Shown piece after piece: positions 7,154 to 9,572 of a stretch of DNA of 9,572 bases; position 1 is the first letter of the stretch; the number at the start of each line of letters is the position of its first letter. This stretch comes from Faecalibacterium sp. UBA1360 (GTDB lineage: Bacteria > Bacillota > Clostridia > Oscillospirales > Ruminococcaceae). The DNA is taken from the NCBI GenBank assembly GCA_002306375.1, contig DBRU01000114.1, positions 1 to 9,572 on the forward strand, in the 5' to 3' direction. The notes under the pieces were generated by a model that did not search any database, had not been told where the DNA came from, and worked only from the letters and a program-made list of their open reading frames with translations. The translations under genes and the position numbers were made by a program.

Positions 7154-7210
7154 GGCTGCCGCCTCCTTTTTTTGCGCGGTCACGCCGCGCTGACTTGCGT
7201 TTCTGCTACC

Positions 7211-7238
7211 ATTATAGCACGCCGGCGGCAGCCGTAAA
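7211..7238 (-). promoter_or_regulatory. Promoter of the DUF362 gene
   Basis: On the minus strand a perfect TATAAT (7216-7211) preceded by TGC forms an extended -10. TTTACG (7238-7233) is a 4-of-6 -35 match at 16-base spacing. The start would be near 7204, leaving a leader of about 50 bases to the ATG. Confidence 0.7.
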
Positions 7239-7261
7239 GGCCCGCTTTGGATCGGGGCAAC

Positions 7262-7294
7262 AAAAAAACTCCCGAACGCTTTTGCGTTCGGGAG
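7262..7294 (-). terminator. Intrinsic terminator of tRNA-Leu(GAG)
   Basis: CTCCCGAACGC (7294-7284 on the minus strand) pairs perfectly with GCGTTCGGGAG (7279-7269) around an AAAA loop, followed by seven T (7268-7262). This textbook terminator lies two bases after the tRNA CCA, so it isolates the tRNA from the DUF362 promoter downstream. Confidence 0.95.
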
Positions 7295-7296
7295 CC

Positions 7297-7380
7297 TGGT
7301 GCGGAAGATGGGACTTGAACCCACACGTCATGGACACACGCACCTCAAACGTGCCTGTCTGCCGATTCCAGCACTTCCGC
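7297..7380 (-). tRNA. tRNA-Leu, anticodon GAG
   Basis: An 84-base class II tRNA on the minus strand with CCA encoded. Acceptor GCGGAAG (7380-7374) pairs with CTTCCGC (7307-7301), then A plus CCA (7300-7297). Anticodon stem CACGT/GCGTG closes loop TTGAGGT; the anticodon GAG (complement of 7344-7346) reads CUC and CUU. The variable arm carries a GTC/GAC mini-stem and shares a 14-base stretch with tRNA-Leu(UAG). T arm GTGGG/CCCAT carries TTCAAGT. D stem CTG/CAG. All stems pair, so it should be functional. Confidence 0.95.
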
Positions 7381-7388
7381 CTATCTGC

Positions 7389-7404
7389 GCCGGGCTGACC
7401 CGGC
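7389..7404 (-). other. GC-only hairpin in the tRNA-Leu(GAG) 5' leader
   Basis: GCCGGG and CCCGGC form a perfect 6-bp stem with a 4-base loop, 8 bases before the mature tRNA 5' end. It lies in the short leader (start near 7410) and has no T-run after it. It parallels the leader hairpin of the other tRNA-Leu, with a different sequence. Confidence 0.55.
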
Positions 7405-7416
7405 ATTGCAAATGGT

Positions 7417-7445
7417 ATTCTAGCATACGCGGCGGCAAAATGCAA
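7417..7445 (-). promoter_or_regulatory. Promoter of tRNA-Leu(GAG)
   Basis: On the minus strand TTGCAT (7445-7440), a 17-base spacer and TAGAAT (7422-7417) preceded by TGC. Start near 7410. It is divergent from the trkA promoter, with about 80 bases between the two -35 boxes. Confidence 0.8.
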
Positions 7446-7515
7446 GTACTTTTTTGTGCGGGCGGGCAGGCCGGACCCGTGCCGGCGGCTTTGCCTGTAC
7501 GGCGTGGGCAATAAT

Positions 7516-7548
7516 GAAAGAAATGGTTGAATTTTGTTTAGTTCTTTC
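7516..7548. repeat. Inverted repeat around the trkA -35 region
   Basis: GAAAGAA (7516-7522) and TTCTTTC (7542-7548) are perfect 7-base inverted copies with 19 bases between them. The interval contains the whole -35 box and most of the spacer of the trkA promoter. It could be an operator; low complexity makes chance possible. Confidence 0.35.
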
Positions 7549-7555
7549 GTATAAT
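7527..7555 (+). promoter_or_regulatory. trkA-trkH promoter
   Basis: TTGAAT (7527-7532), a 17-base spacer and a perfect TATAAT (7550-7555). Start near 7562, giving a leader of about 85 bases before trkA. Confidence 0.8.
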
Positions 7556-7576
7556 GAGCCAAAGGTAACATTTTTC

Positions 7577-7622
7577 GGGGGCGGCGTGTCTGAACAACGG
7601 GACGACAAAGGCCGCAGCCCCC
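7577..7622 (+). other. Structured leader of the trkA mRNA
   Basis: GGGGG plus CGGC (7577-7585) can pair with GCCG and CCCCC (7611-7614, 7618-7622) with a three-base bulge, enclosing a 25-base loop. The stem ends about 14 bases before the trkA ribosome binding site (AGAGG, 7636-7640). No T-run follows. It does not match the c-di-AMP (ydaO) riboswitch, which is longer. It could tune translation or stability. Confidence 0.35.
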
Positions 7623-7646
7623 TATTCTTGTGCGCAGAGGTGCTAT

Positions 7647-9011
7647 ATGAAAATCGTCATCGTTGGCCTTGGCAAAGTGGGGCGGGCGCTGACCGAACAG
7701 CTGACCCTGGCCGGACACGACATCGTCGCCATCGACATCAACCCCGATCGGGTGGAAAACATCGTCAATATCTATGACGTGCGGGGCGTGCCCGGCAACG
7801 GCGGCTGCTACGATGTGCAGAAGCAGGCGTTCGAAAACGGGGCCGATCTGCTGCTGGCCACCACGTCCAGCGACGAGATCAACATCCTTTCCTGCCTGGT
7901 GGCCAAAAAGATCGGTACCCAGCACACCATCGCCCGCATCCGAAACCCGGAATACGAGCGTCAGCTGCGCTTTATGCGCGCCGAGCTGGGCCTGTCCCTG
8001 GTGGTCAACCCCGAAAAGGCCACCGCGCGGGAAATTTCCCGTGTGCTGCGTTTTCCCACCGCCATCAAGCTGGAACAATTCTGTCGCGGCCGGTTTGAAT
8101 TGATCGAATACCGCATCGCCGACGGAAACCCCCTGCAGGGGCTGCAACTGTCCGATCTGTACCGCAACATGCACGTCAAGCTGCTGGTATGCGCGGTATC
8201 GCGGGGGGCGCGGGTGATCATCCCGGACGGCTCCTTTACCCTGGATGCGGGGGACAAGATCTATCTGACCGCCGCGCCCCAGGAACTGGAGACCTTCTTC
8301 CGCAAGCTGGGGCTTTTCAAAAAGCATGCCACCAACGTCATGGTCATCGGCGCCAGCCGTATGGCCTATTACCTGCTCAAGGATCTGCAGGATATGCGCA
8401 TGCACATCACCCTCATCGACTCCAACGCCGCCCGCTGCCAGGAAATGAGCGAGCGGCTGCCCGGCGTTCTGATCATCCACGGCGACGCGGCGGACAGCGA
8501 ACTTCTGCACGAAGAAGGCCTGGCCGAGATGGACGCTTTTGTGGCGCTGACCGGCCTGGATGAGACCAACATCATTTTGTCCATGTACGCCTCCCAGCTC
8601 AATTCCTGCAAGGTGGTGGCCAAGATCAACCGCCGCTCCTTTGCGGACCTGGCAAGCGGCAACGGCATGGTGGACAGCGTGGTGTCCACCGGCGACGTTA
8701 CGGCCGAGGCCATTTTGCAGTATGTCCGCGCCATGGAAAACTCCATGGGCACCAACGTGCGCGCCTTGCACCGCATCGTGGGCGGCCGGGTCGAAGCGCT
8801 GGAATTCAACGTGGGCCCCGCCGTGCCCTTTATCGGCGTGCCGCTCAAGGACCTGAACACCAAAAAAGACCTGCTCATTGCCGGCATCGTGCGCGCCAAC
8901 GGCCAGCCCATCATCCCTTCCGGCGGCGACGCGCTGCAGCTGGGGGACGACGTGGTGGTGGTCACGGCGGGCACGACCATCACCGACCTGCGGGACATTG
9001 TGGTAAAGTGA
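7647..9011 (+). CDS. trkA: Trk potassium uptake regulatory subunit TrkA
   Basis: A 454-residue cytosolic protein that forms the gating ring under the TrkH channel and binds NAD(H) or ATP. It has the full duplicated layout: RCK_N (about 1-120) with the nucleotide loop GLGKVG at 7-12 and Asp30 at the end of strand two; RCK_C (about 140-220); a second RCK_N (about 230-350) with the degenerate loop GASRMA at 235-240 and Asp258; and a second RCK_C (about 370-454). RCK_C domains of relatives in Firmicutes can bind c-di-AMP, but that is not shown here. Full family length. ATG 7647 follows AGAGG at 7636-7640. trkH starts 7 bases after its stop, so the two are co-transcribed and probably translationally coupled. 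Confidence 0.95.
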   Translation: MKIVIVGLGKVGRALTEQLTLAGHDIVAIDINPDRVENIVNIYDVRGVPGNGGCYDVQKQAFENGADLLLATTSSDEINILSCLVAKKIGTQHTIARIRNPEYERQLRFMRAELGLSLVVNPEKATAREISRVLRFPTAIKLEQFCRGRFELIEYRIADGNPLQGLQLSDLYRNMHVKLLVCAVSRGARVIIPDGSFTLDAGDKIYLTAAPQELETFFRKLGLFKKHATNVMVIGASRMAYYLLKDLQDMRMHITLIDSNAARCQEMSERLPGVLIIHGDAADSELLHEEGLAEMDAFVALTGLDETNIILSMYASQLNSCKVVAKINRRSFADLASGNGMVDSVVSTGDVTAEAILQYVRAMENSMGTNVRALHRIVGGRVEALEFNVGPAVPFIGVPLKDLNTKKDLLIAGIVRANGQPIIPSGGDALQLGDDVVVVTAGTTITDLRDIVVK

Positions 9012-9018
9012 GGCGGCC

Positions 9019-9572
9019 ATGAACTATCCAATGATCCGTTTTGTGCTCGGCCGCATTTTCATGGCCGAGGCCGTTTTGCTGCTGGTGCCCATGGGGTGCG
9101 CGATCCTCTACGGCGAGGATACGGTCCTGGCCTTTGCCATGCCGATCTTGCTGCTGGTGGGCATCGGGGTGCTGCTGGGGTTCCGCAAGCCCGAAAACAC
9201 CGCCATCTATGCCCGGGACGGCCTGATCGTGGTGGCGTTGGCCTGGGTGCTGATGAGCGCCTTCGGCGCGCTGCCCTTTGTTATCTCGGGCGAGATCCCG
9301 CGCTATACCGACGCCTTTTTTGAGACAGTCTCCGGCTTCACCACCACCGGCTCCAGCATTCTGACCGATGTGGAATCCATGAGCCGGGGCATGCTGTTCT
9401 GGCGCAGCTTCACCCACTGGGTGGGCGGTATGGGCGTGCTTGTCTTTGTCATGGCGGTGTTGCCCATGACCGACGGCCGCGCCATGCACCTGATGCGCGC
9501 CGAGGTCCCGGGCCCCACGGTGGGCAAGCTGTCCAGCAAATTGCAGGACACCGCCAAGATCCTGTACAAGAT
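9019..9572 (+). CDS. trkH: Trk potassium transporter membrane subunit TrkH, N-terminal part
   Basis: The first 184 residues of the channel-forming subunit are present; the gene runs off the right edge. The protein begins MNYPMIRFVLGRIFMAEA. Hydrophobic segments at about 9-31, 36-54 and 69-89 are followed by the first pore loop, whose selectivity-filter sequence SGFTTTGSS (105-113) includes the filter glycine Gly111. WRSFTHWVGGMGVLVFVMAVLP (start 128, end 149) is the next conserved helix, and the MRAEVPGP run (159-166) is typical of TrkH rather than KtrB. Three more pore repeats should lie outside the window. ATG 9019 follows GTGAGG across the trkA stop. With TrkA it forms a K+ uptake system in the cytoplasmic membrane. 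Confidence 0.95.
   Translation, partial: MNYPMIRFVLGRIFMAEAVLLLVPMGCAILYGEDTVLAFAMPILLLVGIGVLLGFRKPENTAIYARDGLIVVALAWVLMSAFGALPFVISGEIPRYTDAFFETVSGFTTTGSSILTDVESMSRGMLFWRSFTHWVGGMGVLVFVMAVLPMTDGRAMHLMRAEVPGPTVGKLSSKLQDTAKILYK

Noticed and set aside
7154..7324. In-frame upstream extension of the DUF362 protein
   Set aside because: It would be encoded by the promoter, a terminator hairpin and tRNA sequence; AGGAGG before 7153 fixes the start.
7562..7646. c-di-AMP (ydaO) riboswitch before trkA
   Set aside because: The leader is too short and I do not see the conserved core of that class; only a simple bulged stem is present.
7212..9020. 602-codon open frame antisense to trkA that continues through the tRNA-Leu(GAG) gene
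   Set aside because: It crosses a tRNA, two promoters and a terminator and covers trkA in antisense; it cannot be a real protein gene.

Overview
The window reads as ordinary chromosome of a GC-rich, low-oxygen member of the Firmicutes, most likely a clostridial gut anaerobe of the Ruminococcaceae/Oscillospiraceae type. That placement is inferred. It rests on a DUF896 (YnzC-type) protein, a PurA of the divergent clostridial subtype, an oxygen-sensitive two-subunit class I fumarase beside a short malic enzyme, genome-encoded CCA on both tRNAs, AGGAGG-type ribosome binding sites and clean TTGACA/TATAAT promoters in a GC-rich background. I see no insertion sequence, phage gene, CRISPR array or integrase.

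Layout. Positions 1-125 (minus) hold the start of a lipoprotein gene, divergent from a small DUF896 gene (278-496, plus). purA (648-1940) has its own strong promoter, whose -35 box lies inside a perfect 8-bp inverted repeat, and is followed by an intrinsic terminator (1975-2010). Then come four co-directional genes with no terminator between them: a cation diffusion facilitator (2052-3263), malic enzyme (3301-4476), and the alpha (4473-5321) and beta (5357-5914) subunits of an iron-sulfur fumarase. A consensus promoter overlapping the fumarase beta stop codon drives tRNA-Leu(UAG) (5986-6069), which runs directly into a strong terminator. On the minus strand lie a DUF362 gene (6146-7153) and tRNA-Leu(GAG) (7297-7380), each with its own promoter and terminator. 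Finally trkA (7647-9011) and the start of trkH (9019 onward) form a potassium uptake operon on the plus strand.

How the genes fit together. PurA joins IMP and aspartate; the next enzyme of the pathway (PurB, not in this window) releases fumarate. Fumarase and malic enzyme would turn fumarate into malate and then pyruvate, so the neighbourhood may handle fumarate made by purine synthesis in an organism without a full TCA cycle. The transporter has the metal-site pattern I associate with manganese-type CDF exporters, and malic enzymes use Mn2+ or Mg2+, which makes its place at the head of that operon suggestive. TrkA and TrkH are the regulatory and channel subunits of one K+ uptake system.

I found no convincing new multi-gene system. 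The points most worth a second look are small-scale: GC-rich hairpins in the 5' leaders of both tRNA-Leu genes, inverted repeats placed on three promoters, the promoterless start of the transporter-malate-fumarate operon just behind a terminator, and a DUF362 protein without the ferredoxin insert and flanked by inward-facing tRNA-Leu genes.
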